This document shows, in pieces, positions 1 through 9,663 of a stretch of DNA of 64,000 nt (position 1 is its first letter; each line of letters begins with the position of its first letter). The stretch covers positions 62,001 through 126,000 of the forward strand of contig NZ_FXBL01000004.1 in the NCBI RefSeq assembly GCF_900177325.1, written 5' to 3'. Under the pieces are notes generated by a model. That model was not told the origin of the DNA. It did not search any database and saw only the letters and a program-made list of their open reading frames with translations. Made by a program: the position numbers and the translations under genes. The stretch is from Mesorhizobium australicum. GTDB taxonomy: Bacteria > Pseudomonadota > Alphaproteobacteria > Rhizobiales > Rhizobiaceae.

Positions 1-2
1 TC

Positions 3-272
3 CGCGACCTCGACGCCTTCCGTCGCGAATGCGAGGATGGCGCCGGCATGGGCTTCGACGGCAAGACGCTGATCCATCCCGACCAGATCGGTCCGGCGAA
101 CGAGGCGTTTTCGCCCTCGGCGGACGAAATCTCCCAGGCCCGAGCGATCGTGTCCGCTTTCGCAGCGCCCGAGAATGCCGGGAAGGGCGTGCTCACCGTC
201 GACGGCCGCATGACCGAGCGCCTGCATCTGGCACAGGCGGAGAAGCTTCTGGCCAAGGCCGGCAATCTCTGA
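3..272 (+). CDS. HpcH/HpaI aldolase / citrate lyase beta (CitE-like) family protein, C-terminal part
   Basis: Only the last 89 codons are present; the 5' part lies before the window. The visible stretch contains GFDGKTLIHPDQI, the C-terminal signature of CitE/malyl-CoA lyase type TIM-barrel enzymes, followed by a typical helical tail (A.AIVSAF). Members cleave or form C-C bonds in acyl-CoA hydroxyacids (citryl-CoA, malyl-CoA, beta-methylmalyl-CoA). The exact substrate cannot be told from this end. The DUF1737 gene follows after 10 bases, so the two are probably cotranscribed. Confidence 0.8.
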   Translation, partial: RDLDAFRRECEDGAGMGFDGKTLIHPDQIGPANEAFSPSADEISQARAIVSAFAAPENAGKGVLTVDGRMTERLHLAQAEKLLAKAGNL

Positions 273-282
273 GGAGGCATCC

Positions 283-489
283 GTGAAACTCTATCGCTTT
301 CTCTCCGGCCCCGACGATTCGAGCTTCTGCCACAAGGTGACGGCGGCGCTGAACAAGGGCTGGCTGCTGCACGGCTCTCCAACCTATGCCTTCGACGCGG
401 AAACGAAGACGATGCGCTGCGGCCAGGCCGTCTTCAAGGAAATCGACGGTGTGGACTACGACCCGGGAATCAAGCTGAGCGACTACTGA
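283..489 (+). CDS. DUF1737 domain protein
   Basis: Small 68-residue protein with the whole length matching the DUF1737 pattern as I remember it (MKLYRFLSGPDDSSFCHKV... then KGW.LHGSP). Function unknown. The start is GTG at 283, supported by a GAGGAGG ribosome-binding site 7 bases upstream; no ATG fits. It lies 10 bases after the lyase gene on the same strand and ends convergently to the zincin gene at 515. Confidence 0.75.
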   Translation: MKLYRFLSGPDDSSFCHKVTAALNKGWLLHGSPTYAFDAETKTMRCGQAVFKEIDGVDYDPGIKLSDY

Positions 490-514
490 AAGCGGACCTA
501 AGGGCGCTGCCGCA

Positions 515-952
515 TCAGGGCCTGTATTCCTGGTCGAGACCTTCCTCGATGCGCGCCATGTCGTCGTCGGACAGGCCGAAATGGTGGCCGATCTCATGGA
601 TCAGCACATGGGTGACGATGTCGCCCAGCGTCTCCTCGTTCTCGGCCCAGTAGTCGAGGATGGCGCGACGATAGAGCGTGACGCGGTTCGGGCCCTCGCC
701 GGTCGCCGGGTTCCAGCGCTCGGCAATACCGCGTCCCTCGAACAGGCCGAGCAGGTCGAACGGCGTCTCCAGCGAGAGATCGTCCATGATCTCCTCCTCG
801 GGGAACTCCGCGACCTGGATGACGATTTCCCCGGTCAGCGTCCGGAACTCATCGGGCAGATGCGCATAGGCTTCGAGCGCGAGCATCTCCATATCCTCCA
901 GGGAGGGGGAGAGCTGGTCGCGCCACAGACGTGAATTGTCGATGCGGGCCAT
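515..952 (-). CDS. Zincin-like metallopeptidase family protein
   Basis: 145-residue protein with HEIGHHFG near residue 119, the HExxH zinc motif of small zincin-like proteins (DUF1025 / metallopeptidase family). The N-terminal half carries the usual LPDEFR and PFDLLGLFEG segments. Start chosen at the ATG giving MARIDNSRLW, because homologues begin near there; the frame stays open far upstream but with no conserved sequence. Cytosolic and of unknown substrate. It is transcribed away from the imuA promoter region. Confidence 0.75.
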   Translation of the reverse strand: MARIDNSRLWRDQLSPSLEDMEMLALEAYAHLPDEFRTLTGEIVIQVAEFPEEEIMDDLSLETPFDLLGLFEGRGIAERWNPATGEGPNRVTLYRRAILDYWAENEETLGDIVTHVLIHEIGHHFGLSDDDMARIEEGLDQEYRP

Positions 953-1079
953 GAATGCTCCTTTGGCGGGCCATATAGGGGTTTTCGGGCGCGGATAGAA
1001 GCGTTTCCGTCCGAAAGACGGCAGGAATAAATTCTTTGCGAGTCTGCTTGACTCTTCCGGCAGGCTTCGGAATCTATAG

Positions 1080-1094
1080 GAACAGAACAGGAAC
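1080..1094 (+). promoter_or_regulatory. LexA (SOS) box of the imuA-imuB-dnaE2 operon
   Basis: GAAC at 1080-1083 and GAAC at 1091-1094 are separated by exactly 7 bases. This is the reverse complement of the alphaproteobacterial LexA site GTTC-N7-GTTC. It is 20 bases upstream of the imuA ATG. A possible -35 (TTGACT, 1048-1053) precedes it, so the box would overlap the -10/start region. Another GAAC (1085) lies inside the spacer. Confidence 0.8.
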
Positions 1095-1114
1095 ATCTGA
1101 CCGGGAACAGTGCC

Positions 1115-2074
1115 ATGGCCAAGGGCGCCGCGGCGCATGAGGCCGTTTGCGCCCTGCGCCGGGAAATCGCAAGGATCGAGGGCCGTCTGGCGGAAACGCT
1201 GGAGACCCCGGCCGACGATAACGATGCGGTGCTCGCGCGCCGCAATGGGGCCGCCTTGCTGCCTCGCATCCCGACCGGCACGCCCCGTTTCGATGCGGCT
1301 CTCGGCGGCGGCATTCCTGCCGCCGGCCTGGTGGAGATACACGGCCGCCTCACGCGTGATGCCGGTGCGGTCTCGGGGCTTGCGCTGGCATTTGCCGCAC
1401 GCGCGGCCGGGCGCCGGCCCCTCGTCTGGATCGCGACCTCGGACATGATGCATGAGGCGGGCGAGCCCTATCTGCCCGGCATCTCCGCCTTTTGCGGCAT
1501 CGGTGCCGGGCAGCTTCTGGTGGCTGAGGCGGCGAGGCCCGCCGACGCGTTGTGGATCGCCGAGGAGGCCGCGCACCTCGAAGCCATAGGCGCCGTGCTC
1601 CTGGAGATGCGCGGCAACCCATCCGTGCTCGACCTGACGGCGACACGGCGGCTGCACCGGCGCGCCCTGGCGGCAGGCCGTCCGCTTTTCCTTCTCTGCC
1701 ATGGCGCAGAAGCGCAACCCACCGCCGCGCCACTGCGCCTGGTCGCCTCGCCCGCGCCGGCCGCGCCGCGACTGACTCTGGCAGGCCCGCTGCGCGGCTC
1801 GATCGGGCCACCCGCCTTCCAGATCTTCATCGACAAGAACCGCCTGTCGCCGCAAGCCGCCTTCCTGCTGCAATGGAATGCCGGCCGACGCATCTTCGAG
1901 GAGCCGGACCATGAGCCTGCCACAACGGATACTCGCCATCTGGCTACCCCTCCTGTCGCCGGACAGGGTCTTCCGTCAGAGATTCGGGAGGGCGTGGCGT
2001 TTCGACGGAGCAAAAAGGGGGCCGCTCCTCTTCAGCACGCGGCAGAACAATACCCAGCGCGTCGGCGCGCTTGA
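1115..2074 (+). CDS. imuA: ImuA, SOS mutagenesis accessory protein
   Basis: First gene of the imuA-imuB-dnaE2 cassette. ImuA is a RecA/SulA-like protein that takes part with ImuB and DnaE2 in error-prone translesion synthesis after DNA damage. The characteristic early segment GTPRFDAALGGGIP is at about residues 55-68, then a RecA-like core. The start ATG lies 20 bases after the LexA box. At 319 residues it overlaps imuB by 164 bases. The last 55 residues (low complexity, from DHEPATTD on) are read from imuB coding sequence and may be non-conserved. Confidence 0.85.
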   Translation: MAKGAAAHEAVCALRREIARIEGRLAETLETPADDNDAVLARRNGAALLPRIPTGTPRFDAALGGGIPAAGLVEIHGRLTRDAGAVSGLALAFAARAAGRRPLVWIATSDMMHEAGEPYLPGISAFCGIGAGQLLVAEAARPADALWIAEEAAHLEAIGAVLLEMRGNPSVLDLTATRRLHRRALAAGRPLFLLCHGAEAQPTAAPLRLVASPAPAAPRLTLAGPLRGSIGPPAFQIFIDKNRLSPQAAFLLQWNAGRRIFEEPDHEPATTDTRHLATPPVAGQGLPSEIREGVAFRRSKKGAAPLQHAAEQYPARRRA

Positions 2075-3431
2075 TGAGGAAGCGGCTCGCCTCGGCCTGC
2101 GCCAGGGCATGGGAATCGCCGATGCGCGCGCAATGCATCCCTCGATCGAGATCGTCGAGGAAGATCCGCAAGCCGACCGCCAGTTGCTCGAAAGCCTGGC
2201 CGACTGGTGCAACCGCTATACGCCGCTGGTCTCGATCGACGGCGACGACGGTCTCTTCCTCGACATCACCGGCTGCGCACATCTGTTCGGCGGCGAACGG
2301 GCATTGATGAAGGATCTGCTCGCACGCCTCCGTCATCAGGGCTTCGAGGCGCGGGCAGGGCTTGCCTCGACGCCTGGCGCCGCCTGGGCGGCCGCGCGCT
2401 TCCGCAGCCCTGTCGTGATCGCGCCCGGAACGGAGGCTGAGCTTCTAGCGCCCTTGCCGCTCACGGCGCTGCGGCTCGATGCCGGGACCATCGCCGGCCT
2501 GAAGAGCGTCGGCCTGCGAACCGTCGCGATGGTGATGGAGGCTCCTCGCGCGCCCATCGTCCGCCGGTTCGGACCGCAGGTCGTCCTGCGGCTCGATCAG
2601 GCGCTCGGTTCCGTCGACGAGGCGATTTCGCCACGGTTGCCGGTGCCGCCCCTGTCGGTCGAGCGGCGGCTTGCCGAACCCGTCGAGCGCATGGAGGACA
2701 TAGAGAGGCTCGTCCTGCTCCTGTCCCAGGCGTTGAAGCCGCACCTGGAAGAGCGCGGCGAAGGCGCCGAACGGCTGGAACTGATCCTGTTTCGCGTCGA
2801 CGGCGAGGTAAGCCGCATAGCCACCGGATCCGCCGTCCCGCTGCGGGAATCATGGCGCATCGCCAAGCTGTTCCATGAACGGCTTTCGGCTTTGGAGAAC
2901 CGTCTCGACGCGGGGTACGGCTTCGATCTTGCGCGTCTCGCAGTCGTGTCCGCCGCAACCCTCGAAGACCGGCAACAGAATCTGTCCGGGGACACGGCGG
3001 CGCACGAGGAGGATGCCGCCTTTTTCGCCGACCGGGTGCGCGCTCGTCTCGGCAGCGCGGCACTGACCGAACCCGATCTGCGGCAGAGCCATATTCCCGA
3101 ACGGGCAACGAGCGTCGCCGACGCGCCGATGGCGAAGGCGATTCCCGCCGGCATGGCGGAGCGGCCGCTCCGGCTCCTGAGGCGTTCCGACCCGATCGAA
3201 ATCATCGACGGCGCCAGTCTCGATTTCCGCTGGCGACGGGTCGATCATTCCCTGCACGGCAAGGAAGGGCCCGAGCGCATCTCTCCGGAGTGGTGGCGCG
3301 ACGCAGCGGCTGGAACCCGCGACTACTATCGCATCGAAGACCAGGATGGACGACGCTACTGGATATATCGCGAGGTTCCGCAGGCAGCTGGCGAAGCGCC
3401 GCAATGGCACATGCAGGGCCTCTTCGCATGA
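1911..3431 (+). CDS. imuB: ImuB, catalytically inactive Y-family DNA polymerase homologue
   Basis: 506-residue Y-family polymerase relative. The first catalytic motif (DMD in DinB) is WLP at residues 11-13, and the SIDE motif reads SID110-G111, so acidic residues needed for catalysis are missing, as known for ImuB. ImuB serves as the hub joining ImuA, DnaE2 and the beta clamp. QQNLSG near residue 365 sits where a clamp-binding motif is expected. Start at [13 protein letters not shown] was chosen over an upstream ATG at 1878 because family members begin there. The stop overlaps the dnaE2 start (ATGA). Confidence 0.88.
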   Translation: MSLPQRILAIWLPLLSPDRVFRQRFGRAWRFDGAKRGPLLFSTRQNNTQRVGALDEEAARLGLRQGMGIADARAMHPSIEIVEEDPQADRQLLESLADWCNRYTPLVSIDGDDGLFLDITGCAHLFGGERALMKDLLARLRHQGFEARAGLASTPGAAWAAARFRSPVVIAPGTEAELLAPLPLTALRLDAGTIAGLKSVGLRTVAMVMEAPRAPIVRRFGPQVVLRLDQALGSVDEAISPRLPVPPLSVERRLAEPVERMEDIERLVLLLSQALKPHLEERGEGAERLELILFRVDGEVSRIATGSAVPLRESWRIAKLFHERLSALENRLDAGYGFDLARLAVVSAATLEDRQQNLSGDTAAHEEDAAFFADRVRARLGSAALTEPDLRQSHIPERATSVADAPMAKAIPAGMAERPLRLLRRSDPIEIIDGASLDFRWRRVDHSLHGKEGPERISPEWWRDAAAGTRDYYRIEDQDGRRYWIYREVPQAAGEAPQWHMQGLFA

Positions 3432-6400
3432 ATGCTCCCGTCTCTCCCGCCTATGCCGAGTTCGGCGTTCGGTCGAATTTCTCCTTCCTGCAGGGAGCCT
3501 CGTCCGGAGAGGAATTGGTGCATCAGGCGGCCCGTCTCGGCCATGCCGCGATCGGGCTTGCCGACCGCAACACCGTGGCAGGCGTGGTCCGCGCCTGGCA
3601 GCAGGCAAGGCAAACGGGCATTCCTTACCACCCCGGCGCCCGCCTGGTCTTCGCCGACGGCACGCCGGACGTGCTCGCCTATCCACGCGATCGTGCCGGC
3701 TGGGGCCGTCTCTGTCGGCTGCTGTCGCAGGCCAATCTCAGGGAGGAGAGCGAGAAGGGGAATTCCTTGGTCTATCTCGCCGACCTGCTCGAATGGGGCG
3801 ACGGCATGTCGCTGGCCGTGCTGCCGCCGCTCGTCGATGCCGAAGCGGAACTTCTGCTCCTCCACAGCTTGAAAGCCAGGTTTGGTCCGGCATTACGGCT
3901 GGCCGCCGCGCCGCGTTTCGGCGGCAACGATGCCTGGCGTCTCGCCCAGGCGGACGCCATGGCGAGGACGACCGGCCTGTCGCTGATGGCCACCAACGAC
4001 GTACTCTATCATGAGCCCGGCCGACGCCATCTGCAGGACGTGTTGAGCGCCACCCGGCTGAAAAGGACCGTGGCGGAGACAGGGTTTGAACTGGAGGCCA
4101 ATGCCGAGCGCCATCTGAAATCGCCGATGGACATGGCTCGTCTCTTTCGCGGCTACCAGCATGCGATCGCCGAGACGATGCGCTTCGAGCAGGAGCTTGC
4201 ATTCAAGTTGGATGAACTGAAGCACAACTATCCCGACGAACCGACGCGCGACGGAGCGACACCTCAGGAAGAACTCGCACGACTGACCTGGGAGGGAGCC
4301 GCGCGAAGGTTTCCGGAAGGGCTCTCCGAGAAGATCCACGCAACTATCCTCAAGGAGCTCGACCTTGTGGGCCGGCTGAACTACGCCGGCTATTTCCTGA
4401 CGGTGCACGACATCGTCAGGGCGGCAAGGGAGATGAAAATTCTCTGCCAGGGTCGCGGCTCGGCCGCGAATTCGCTGATCTGCTACTGCCTCGGCATCAC
4501 CGACATCGGCCCTGATCGTATGGAAACGCTGTTCGAACGTTTCATCTCGGAGGAACGCGGCGAACCGCCGGACATCGACGTCGATTTCGAGCATGACCGT
4601 CGCGACGAGGTGATCGAATACGTCTACGAAAAATACAGCGAGAAACACACTTCGCTGGCCGCCGCGGTCGTCACCTACCGCTCCCGTTCGGCCATGCGGG
4701 AGACCGCAAAGGCGCTTGGGCTTTCGGACGACACGATTGCCGCCCTTTCCTCCTCGACCTGGCGCTGGACATCGTCCGACCTCGGCGCGACCGAAGCGCG
4801 GGATGCGGGGCTCGACATGAGCGATGCGCTGACGAAGCACCTCTTCGACAACGCCAATGCATTGATGGGTTTCCCGCGCCACCTCTCCCAGCACGTCGGC
4901 GGCTTCGTCATCACCAAGGACCGGCTCGACGAGATCGTTCCGATCATGAAGACGGCGATGCCGGAACGGAAGATGATCGAATGGGACAAGGACGATCTCG
5001 ATTCCGTCGGTCTCTTCAAGGTCGACATCCTCGCGCTCGGCATGCTGTCCTGCCTGCGCCGCTGTTTCGAGCTGCTCGAAAAGCATTATCCCGACCGCCC
5101 GGAAAAGGACCTGGCGACGATCAGGGAAGGTGAACAGGCGGTCTATGACATGATCTGCCGCGCCGACACGCTTGGCGTCTTCCAGATCGAGAGCCGGGCG
5201 CAGATGAGCATGCTGCCACGGCTGCGACCTCGGAATTTCTATGACCTCGTCATCGAGGTGGCGATCGTCCGGCCCGGTCCGATCCAGGGCGACATGGTGC
5301 ATCCCTATCTGCGCCGGCGCGAGGGCAAGGAGGCTGTCGATTATGTGAAGCCGGAGCTCGAGGAGATCCTGGGCAGGACCCTCGGCGTGCCGCTGTTCCA
5401 GGAACAGGCGATGAAGATCGCCATTGTCGCCGCCGACTTCCCCCCTGACAAGGCGGACAAGCTGCGCCGCGCCATGGCCACCTTCCGCCGTGTCGGCACG
5501 ATCGACAAGCTGCGTGACGAATTCATCGAGGGCATGGTCGCCAAGGACTATCCCCGCGAGTTTGCCGAACGCTGTTTCAGCCAGGTCGAGGGTTTCGGCG
5601 ATTACGGCTTTCCGGAAAGCCACGCCGCCTCCTTCGCCCTGCTCGTCTACGCCTCCTGCTGGTTCAAGACCTTCTTCCCGGATGTGTTCTCGGCCGCGAT
5701 CCTGAATTCCCAGCCGATGGGCTTCTATTCCCCTTCGCAGCTCGTCCGCGACGCACGCGAGCACGGCATCGAGGTTCGTCCTGTCGACATCAACTTCTCC
5801 GACTGGGACTGCACGTTGGAAAGGGCCGCATTCGATGCGGCCCGCATCGCTCCCCGCCATGCCTTGATGGCAGGCGTCATCCTCTCGCATCATGCGCTCC
5901 GTCTCGGTCTCCGCCAGGTCAAGGGCCTTGCGGAGGACGATATGATCCTGCTCATGGAGCGTCGCGGCTCTGGCTACGTATCCGTCCGCGACCTGTGGCT
6001 GCGCAGCGGCCTGCGCGTCGACGTCATCGAGCGCCTCGCCCAGGCGGATGCCTTCCGCTCCATCGGGCTCGATCGGCGCGAAGCCCTATGGGCGGTGAAG
6101 GCGCTCGGTCGCGAGAAGATGGTCGAGCGGTTGCCGCTCTTCGACCAGCCGCAGATCAGCTTGCCCGATCTCGAGCCGAAGACCAGATTGCCCGCCATGC
6201 CTCTGGGCGAGCACGTGATCCACGACTACCGCACCCTGACCCTCTCGCTGAAGGCGCATCCGGTATCTTTCCTGCGGAAACGGCTCACGGCCGCGGCGGT
6301 GAGTTCCTCGGCCGAACTCGAGAAGACCGCCAGCGGCCGCAGGATCAGCGTCGCAGGTCTGGTTCTTGTGCGCCAGCGACCCGGCTCGGCCAACGGCGTC

Positions 6401-6778
6401 ATCTTCATGACCATCGAGGACGAGCGCGGCATCGCCAACATCATCGTCTGGCAGAAGACCTTCGAAGCCTATCGCGCCGTCGTGCTCGGTGCGCGCTTCG
6501 TGAAGGTGACCGGCCGAATCCAGTCCGTGAAAAGCGCGCAGGATGCAACCGCCGTCACCCATCTCGTGGCCGACAGGATCGAGGATCTGACGCCGTGGCT
6601 GGTCGACCTGTCCGAGGAAGCGGCCAATACCGACAGCCCCGCTCCCGTGGCGAAGCAAGGTAACCACCTGTCGCCGGATGCGCGGGTGATGGACGCAAAG
6701 CCGCAATTTCGGGAGGAATTCGATAAACTTGCCGCCCAAGCCGGCAAGGTCATGCCGAAGGGGCGCAATTTCCAGTGA
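3428..6778 (+). CDS. dnaE2: DnaE2, error-prone DNA polymerase III alpha subunit
   Basis: 1116-residue C-family polymerase. An N-terminal PHP domain (residues about 8-220, degenerate metal ligands), the polymerase core with catalytic aspartates in PDIDVDF (381-387), the [12 protein letters not shown] segment, and a C-terminal OB-fold region (about 960-1060) with [16 protein letters not shown] are visible. It is the SOS-induced translesion polymerase that works with ImuA and ImuB. The ATG overlaps the imuB stop by 4 bases, so translation is probably coupled; expression is likely governed by the LexA box before imuA. Confidence 0.93.
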   Translation: MNAPVSPAYAEFGVRSNFSFLQGASSGEELVHQAARLGHAAIGLADRNTVAGVVRAWQQARQTGIPYHPGARLVFADGTPDVLAYPRDRAGWGRLCRLLSQANLREESEKGNSLVYLADLLEWGDGMSLAVLPPLVDAEAELLLLHSLKARFGPALRLAAAPRFGGNDAWRLAQADAMARTTGLSLMATNDVLYHEPGRRHLQDVLSATRLKRTVAETGFELEANAERHLKSPMDMARLFRGYQHAIAETMRFEQELAFKLDELKHNYPDEPTRDGATPQEELARLTWEGAARRFPEGLSEKIHATILKELDLVGRLNYAGYFLTVHDIVRAAREMKILCQGRGSAANSLICYCLGITDIGPDRMETLFERFISEERGEPPDIDVDFEHDRRDEVIEYVYEKYSEKHTSLAAAVVTYRSRSAMRETAKALGLSDDTIAALSSSTWRWTSSDLGATEARDAGLDMSDALTKHLFDNANALMGFPRHLSQHVGGFVITKDRLDEIVPIMKTAMPERKMIEWDKDDLDSVGLFKVDILALGMLSCLRRCFELLEKHYPDRPEKDLATIREGEQAVYDMICRADTLGVFQIESRAQMSMLPRLRPRNFYDLVIEVAIVRPGPIQGDMVHPYLRRREGKEAVDYVKPELEEILGRTLGVPLFQEQAMKIAIVAADFPPDKADKLRRAMATFRRVGTIDKLRDEFIEGMVAKDYPREFAERCFSQVEGFGDYGFPESHAASFALLVYASCWFKTFFPDVFSAAILNSQPMGFYSPSQLVRDAREHGIEVRPVDINFSDWDCTLERAAFDAARIAPRHALMAGVILSHHALRLGLRQVKGLAEDDMILLMERRGSGYVSVRDLWLRSGLRVDVIERLAQADAFRSIGLDRREALWAVKALGREKMVERLPLFDQPQISLPDLEPKTRLPAMPLGEHVIHDYRTLTLSLKAHPVSFLRKRLTAAAVSSSAELEKTASGRRISVAGLVLVRQRPGSANGVIFMTIEDERGIANIIVWQKTFEAYRAVVLGARFVKVTGRIQSVKSAQDATAVTHLVADRIEDLTPWLVDLSEEAANTDSPAPVAKQGNHLSPDARVMDAKPQFREEFDKLAAQAGKVMPKGRNFQ

Positions 6779-6784
6779 GCGTCG

Positions 6785-7012
6785 TCAGTCCCGCTGCTTC
6801 CTGCGTGCCGCAATCTCGTCTTCGCCGAGCTGCCGCGCCTCCGAAGGCAGCATGATCGGAATTCCCTCGCGCACCGGATAAGCGAGCTTCGCCGAGAGCG
6901 AGATCAGTTCCTTGCTCTCGGCGTCGTAGGAGAGCATGCCCTTGGTCAGCGGGCAGCAGATGAGTTCGAGCAGTTTCGGATCGATGATCGTTTCGGCAGC
7001 GCTTTCAGCCAT
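6785..7012 (-). CDS. Trm112 family protein
   Basis: 75-residue protein of the YcaR/Trm112 family: [13 protein letters not shown] followed by [18 protein letters not shown]. The family provides a small zinc-ribbon-like fold that activates methyltransferases in eukaryotes; the bacterial role is unclear. Only two cysteines (CC) remain in the motif, as in many bacterial members. Start ATG gives MAESAAE; it lies 5 bases after the Lon-N gene stop, so both are probably one operon. It ends 6 bases from the convergent dnaE2 stop. Confidence 0.8.
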   Translation of the reverse strand: MAESAAETIIDPKLLELICCPLTKGMLSYDAESKELISLSAKLAYPVREGIPIMLPSEARQLGEDEIAARRKQRD

Positions 7013-7017
7013 GTCCG

Positions 7018-7689
7018 TCACTGCAGGCTGGAAGAGAAATCGTCCCGCTCGCGTGCGAGCGACATTTCGGTGATGGCGATCAACGTCTCGGCCCGCGTCT
7101 TGAGGTCCGGCGCCTCGAGAAGCGCCTGTTTCTCGGCAGCGCCGTAGGGCGACATCATCGACAGCGCGTTGACCAGCGTGGCATTTTCCGCACGGCTGAT
7201 ATTGTCCCAGTCGGCTTCCAGCCCGTTCGCTTCGAGATAGCTGCGAAAGCATTTGAGCAGCGCGGCCCGGTCCACCCGCTCCGCGCCCTTGTCTTCGTCC
7301 AGATCGGCGAGGAACGGCATCAACCGGCAACGGCGGTAGGGCGTTTTGACCGGCAGCTCCTCGGCCACGCGGAAACGGCAAATCCCTTGCAGCGAGACGA
7401 GATAGCGGCCGTCGCCCGTTTCCGCGAAGGAGGTGATACGGCCCAGGCACCCGGTTTCGCACAGTTCCGGCTCACCGTCCTCGCGCAGCGCCCCATCGAG
7501 CCGCGGCTGGATCATGCCGATCAGCCGCGTCGAGGCGAGCGCGGCGTCGACCATTTCAAGATAGCGCGGCTCGAAGATGTTCAGCGGCATCCGCCCGCCC
7601 GGGAGCAGAAGCGCCGCCGTCAGAGGAAACACCGCCGCTTCCTGCGGCAGATCCTCTTGCCTGCGATAGAATGCGTTGCCGGCCTGCAC
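7018..7689 (-). CDS. Lon N-terminal (substrate-binding) domain protein
   Basis: 223-residue protein made only of the Lon LAN/substrate-binding domain, with no ATPase or protease part. Diagnostic: [13 protein letters not shown], then [16 protein letters not shown], then IGMIQP. Free-standing LonN proteins are common in alphaproteobacteria and have no firm function. Start chosen as GTG at 7689 ([10 protein letters not shown]), with AAGG upstream; an ATG at 7752 would add residues not typical for the family. Confidence 0.8.
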   Translation of the reverse strand: MQAGNAFYRRQEDLPQEAAVFPLTAALLLPGGRMPLNIFEPRYLEMVDAALASTRLIGMIQPRLDGALREDGEPELCETGCLGRITSFAETGDGRYLVSLQGICRFRVAEELPVKTPYRRCRLMPFLADLDEDKGAERVDRAALLKCFRSYLEANGLEADWDNISRAENATLVNALSMMSPYGAAEKQALLEAPDLKTRAETLIAITEMSLARERDDFSSSLQ

Positions 7690-7773
7690 ACCGATACCTT
7701 CGCCGAGAATGAGCGGATCAGGACTATGTGGGGCGCGCAGCCTGTTCCGCAAGAGCGCCGAAAGGAAGGCCGT

Positions 7774-8733
7774 TCAGGAAAACAACAGCGACGACAGCTT
7801 GCGGCGCGCGGCCAGCGTCGCCTCGTCGGTCATGCCCCAGGCCTCGAAGAACTGGAGAAGCTGCTTGCGCGCGCCGTCGTCGTTCCACGCACGGTCGGCC
7901 TTCATGATCTCCAGCAGGCAGTCCGCCGCTTCGGTCCGTTCGCCGCGGGCATTGTGCAGCATGGCAAGGTCGAAACGCGCCTGGTGATCCTTAGGATCGG
8001 CCTCAAGCCGGCGCAGCAGGTCGCCCGCATCGCCGAGCTTCTCGGCCTGCTCGGCAAGCGCGATCCGCGCGCTGACGCCGGCGATCGACGCATCCGACCG
8101 CTTGTCCTCTGGCGCGGTTTCAAGCACCGATCGCGCGGCGTCGATCTGGCCCGCATCGATCAACAGCCCCGCCAGGCCCGCGATGGCAGCCAGCGTGTCC
8201 GGCGCCACCTGAAGGATCTCCTGGTAAATGTCGGCAGCCGTCTGGCTGTCGCCGGCGGCGAGCGCCTCGGTGGCCGCCGCGAGCGCCGCCTCGATCTGCG
8301 CTCCGGCCCCGCCCGGCCCCGCCACCCGATCGATGAATTCGTTGACCTTGCTTTCCGGCAGTGCGCCCATGAACCCGTCCACCGGCTGGCCATCCTTGAA
8401 GGCGATGACGGCGGGGATCGACTGGATGCCGAGCTGTCCGGCGACGGCAGGATGGTCGTCAATGTTCATCTTGACCAGCTTGACGCGCCCGCCGGCCGCC
8501 TTGACGGCCTTTTCGAGCACCGGCGTCAACTGCTTGCACGGTCCGCACCACGGCGCCCAGAAGTCGACCAGCACCACCTGGTTGCGCGATTCCTGGATCA
8601 CGTCCGCCGAAAAGCGTTGCGTCGTGGTGTCCTTGACCAGGTCGCCTTTCGGTTCGTCCGGCGACCCGCCGAAGCTGACATTGGCCGAATATTGCGCGCC
8701 GGCCGGAGCGAACGGATTGTTGTCGGTGCTCAT
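7774..8733 (-). CDS. Thioredoxin-domain protein with TPR-like C-terminal half (CnoX/YbbN type)
   Basis: 319-residue protein. Residues about 30-140 form a thioredoxin fold with active site WCGPC at 62-66; the remainder is helical repeat sequence (LAGLLIDAGQIDAARSVL and similar) as in YbbN/CnoX co-chaperones, which protect clients from oxidation and hand them to DnaK/GroEL. Unlike E. coli CnoX, this copy keeps both active-site cysteines. The ATG (MSTDNNPF) is preceded by AAGGGAG. Cytosolic. Confidence 0.85.
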   Translation of the reverse strand: MSTDNNPFAPAGAQYSANVSFGGSPDEPKGDLVKDTTTQRFSADVIQESRNQVVLVDFWAPWCGPCKQLTPVLEKAVKAAGGRVKLVKMNIDDHPAVAGQLGIQSIPAVIAFKDGQPVDGFMGALPESKVNEFIDRVAGPGGAGAQIEAALAAATEALAAGDSQTAADIYQEILQVAPDTLAAIAGLAGLLIDAGQIDAARSVLETAPEDKRSDASIAGVSARIALAEQAEKLGDAGDLLRRLEADPKDHQARFDLAMLHNARGERTEAADCLLEIMKADRAWNDDGARKQLLQFFEAWGMTDEATLAARRKLSSLLFS

Positions 8734-8809
8734 TCGGTGGCTCCCTTGGAAACGGCGCGGCTGATGACCTGATGTACCGTCAGGCTCGGCGACGCGCCAC
8801 ATGTGGCGA

Positions 8810-9307
8810 TCACTGTCCGACTTTCAAGATGGCGGGGTCGTGGCCGGTCGCCCGCATGAAGCGCACGAGGTCGTCCGGCGCGATCGATGTCGTCGCGGTA
8901 TTGACCAGCGGATGGCCGTTGACGACGTCGTAAGACATGAGTTCCTCGTCGAGGATCGCCTTCACCTGACCGCCCTCGTCGTTGATGACGCCGAAGGCGG
9001 TCACCGCGCCGGGCACGACGCCGAGATAGTCCATCAGCTTTTCGGGGTTGCCGAAGGACACCCGGCTCGCCGCTCCGATCACCTGATGGATCGACTTGAG
9101 ATCCACCTGCGTATCCTCTCCCACCGTGACGAGGAAGAAATTGTCCTTCTTGTCCTTGAGGAACAGGTTCTTGGTATGGCGTCCGGCGATCTCGCCGCGC
9201 AGCGCCTGCGATTCGGCGACGGTATGAAGCGGCGGATGCTGTCTGGTCGTCACCTCGATCCCGAGAGAGGAAAGGAAGGCGAACAACTCGTCTTGTGTCT
9301 TCGGCAT
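8810..9307 (-). CDS. YbaK/ProXp-ala type aminoacyl-tRNA deacylase
   Basis: 165-residue YbaK/aa-tRNA deacylase domain protein. It resembles the free-standing editing domains (PrdX/ProXp-ala) that hydrolyse mischarged Ala-tRNA(Pro). Seen: HPPLHTVAES near the N terminus, KNLFLKDKKDNFFLVTV, and GVVPGAVTAFGVIND. Start ATG gives MPKTQDELF; the frame extends upstream without conservation. Monocistronic by appearance, 76 bases upstream of the thioredoxin gene on the same strand. Confidence 0.8.
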   Translation of the reverse strand: MPKTQDELFAFLSSLGIEVTTRQHPPLHTVAESQALRGEIAGRHTKNLFLKDKKDNFFLVTVGEDTQVDLKSIHQVIGAASRVSFGNPEKLMDYLGVVPGAVTAFGVINDEGGQVKAILDEELMSYDVVNGHPLVNTATTSIAPDDLVRFMRATGHDPAILKVGQ

Positions 9308-9536
9308 GGCGTCGATGCTCGTGTGCGTGCCTGCTCTAGGCCCAAACCGCGCCGCTGCCAACCCGCAACATGCCGCATCGCGAGCATGGCGCCGTGTGCC
9401 TCGCACCACCAGCAGAACCCGGTTCCGCGGCCTTTCGCTCCGTCGACAGTTGCATCGCACAATACATGATTTCCCTGTTGCATTCGCCATGCGCTTCAGC
9501 CATATAGGCGCGGCTTTCGGCCTTCGGGCCGTGCGA

Positions 9537-9611
9537 GCGGGTGTAGCTCAGGGGTAGAGCACAACCTTGCCAAGGTTGGGGTCGAGGGTTCGAATCCCTT
9601 CGCCCGCTCCA
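9537..9611 (+). tRNA. tRNA-Gly (anticodon GCC)
   Basis: 75-nt cloverleaf including encoded CCA. The acceptor stem GCGGGTG pairs with CGCCCGC (one G-T pair), the D-arm starts TAGCTCAGGGGTAGAGC, the anticodon stem CAACC/GGTTG encloses TTGCCAA with GCC at 9569-9571, and the T-arm is GGGTTCGAATCCC. The gene marks the boundary between the conserved block on its left and the accessory catabolic genes on its right. Confidence 0.95.
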
Positions 9612-9637
9612 GTTTTCTTCAAGAAAATCAAATGCTT

Positions 9638-9663
9638 AAAAAGCGCCCTCGAGGCGCTTTTTT
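9638..9663 (+). terminator. Rho-independent terminator after tRNA-Gly
   Basis: GCGCC (9643-9647), a CTCGA loop, GGCGC (9653-9657), flanked by five A and six T, 26 bases after the tRNA. A classical stem plus T-tract. The A/T flanks make it usable from either strand. Confidence 0.8.

Noticed and set aside
3893..5893. 666-codon open frame on the minus strand opposite dnaE2
   Set aside because: It is a GC-bias shadow of a clearly real gene; its translation has no recognisable domain.
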